DNA of 64,000 bases from Solwaraspora sp. WMMA2056 (GTDB lineage Bacteria > Actinomycetota > Actinomycetes > Mycobacteriales > Micromonosporaceae). Location: NCBI RefSeq assembly GCF_030345095.1, contig NZ_CP128360.1, positions 4,650,001-4,714,000 of the forward strand. The letters run 5' to 3'. The notes below the pieces were generated by a model. It saw only the letters and a program-made list of their open reading frames with translations, searched no databases and was not told the DNA's origin. Below, piece after piece: positions 63,134 through 64,000 of the stretch; positions within the stretch are counted from its first letter, which is position 1; each line of letters opens with the position of its first letter. Both the position numbers and the translations under genes were made by a program.

Positions 63134-63828
63134 GCGAGCCCGCATCCGGCGCGCAGTCCGCCGCCCGTCCCGTCCGGATCCTGCTCGCCGACGACCAGCC
63201 GCTGCTGCGTACCGGGTTCCGGATGGTGCTCGGCGCGGAGGACGACCTCGACATCGTGGGCGAGGCCGGGGACGGCGCGGAAGCCGTCGACCTGGCCCGG
63301 CGGCTGCTGCCCGACGTGGTGCTGATGGACATCCGGATGCCCCGGATGGACGGGGTGGCCGCGACCAGGGCGATCGTGGACGCCCGGCTACCGGTCCGGG
63401 TGCTCATCCTGACCACGTTCGACCTCGACGAGTACGTGGTCGGCGCGCTGCGGGCCGGCGCCAGCGGGTTCCTCGCCAAGGACGTGCCCGCCGAGGACCT
63501 GGTGGCCGCGATCCGTACGGTGGCCGTCGGCGAGGCCGTCGTCGCCCCCCGGATCCTGCGCCGGCTGCTGGATAAGTTCGCGCTCACCCTGCCCGACCCG
63601 GACGCGGCACCGCCGAAGACCGTGGACGTGCTGACCGAACGGGAACGGGAGGTGCTCGTCCAGATGGCCAAGGGGCTGTCCAACGCCGAGATCGCCGCCG
63701 CGTTGTCGGTCAGTGAGACCACGATCAAGACCCACGTCGGGCATGTGCTGACCAAGCTCGGGCTCCGCGACCGCGTACAGGCCGTGGTGCTGGCGTACGA
63801 GTCCGGGCTGGTCCGGCCCGGACTCTGA
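63130..63828 (+). CDS. NarL/FixJ-family response regulator
   Basis: Regulator of 232 residues. The receiver domain has DDQ (21-23), phospho-acceptor D67 (VVLMDIRMPRMDG), Thr in LILTTFD and Lys in FLAKDVP. The LuxR helix-turn-helix is at about 168-228 (LTEREREVLVQMAKGLSNAE, SVSETTIKTHVGHVLTKLGL). GTG 63130 overlaps the kinase stop (GTGA) and has AAGGAG upstream, so the pair is expressed together. The remaining 172 bases of the window hold no recognisable gene. Confidence 0.96.
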   Translation: MSEPASGAQSAARPVRILLADDQPLLRTGFRMVLGAEDDLDIVGEAGDGAEAVDLARRLLPDVVLMDIRMPRMDGVAATRAIVDARLPVRVLILTTFDLDEYVVGALRAGASGFLAKDVPAEDLVAAIRTVAVGEAVVAPRILRRLLDKFALTLPDPDAAPPKTVDVLTEREREVLVQMAKGLSNAEIAAALSVSETTIKTHVGHVLTKLGLRDRVQAVVLAYESGLVRPGL

Positions 63829-64000
63829 GCCGCGCCGGCAGCGGGCCGACGCCGGGCGGCGACACCCGCAGGGGGTCGCCGTCGGCCGCTGGGCGGACGT
63901 CGGCGGCGCTCAGCTCCTTCTCAGGTGGGAGGGCCGGTCGCGCCGTGACCGAGCGGTGAACCCTTCCCCGGCACGAGGGAACCGGCCCGGTCCGCGCCTA

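Overview
The window is high-GC actinobacterial DNA. It carries a complete Pup-proteasome system (Dop, Pup, PrcB, PrcA, Mpa/ARC, PafA), PafB/PafC, RbpA, FxsA, a split Lnt/Ppm pair and a HelY helicase. GTG and TTG starts and GTGA/ATGA overlaps are common. Gene content and order fit a filamentous actinomycete, probably Micromonosporaceae; the family assignment is inference. I see no rRNA, tRNA, CRISPR array or intact insertion sequence.

Layout. 0-7.7 kb: end of an AidB-like acyl-CoA dehydrogenase, two TerC-type membrane proteins, a tyrosine recombinase, an SDR, an Hsp20 with a HAIR-like operator, a phosphotransferase, and a ribbon-helix-helix/Clp-N protein preceded by a 21-bp perfect inverted repeat. 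8-16 kb is accessory: a winged-helix regulator, two unusual twin-headed MerR regulators (one divergent from an erythromycin-esterase-like gene, one coupled to a DUF3626 gene), DUF6194, two methyltransferases (one frameshifted), an endonuclease VII-like HNH protein beside an AT-rich inverted repeat, a hydrolase remnant and a Zn/coiled-coil protein. 16.3-19.9 kb: rbpA with a SigR-like promoter, fxsA, ppm, lnt.

20.3-28.7 kb is the most unusual block: an anaerobe-style lysine degradation cluster. A divergent lysine 2,3-aminomutase homologue (kamA) faces an overlapping operon kdd - amidohydrolase - kamD - kamE - kal - mutL. Together these would convert lysine to beta-lysine, then 3,5-diaminohexanoate, then its 3-keto form, and would deaminate 3-aminobutyryl-CoA to crotonyl-CoA. 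The cleavage enzyme kce is not in the window, and an amidohydrolase sits where it might be expected. From lnt through kdd the coding strand is rich in G- and T-ending codons, unlike the C-ending codons elsewhere.

28.8-44.8 kb: CsbD, Lrp/AsnC, acyl-CoA dehydrogenase, DUF4037, a 5'-3' exonuclease, an MHYT membrane protein, helY, a HAD hydrolase, a methyltransferase, a lipid kinase, tatC (with an AT-richer interior), tatA, pafC, pafB, DUF3866. 44.9-57.4 kb: pafA, then a dTDP-rhamnose locus (rmlC, rmlA, rmlB, rmlD, a methyltransferase and a rhamnosyltransferase-like GT2) lying between pafA and prcA, then prcA, prcB, pup, dop and mpa. 57.5-64 kb: ferredoxin, a hypothetical gene, trmI, a site-2 protease, a RecB-like nuclease and a two-component system.
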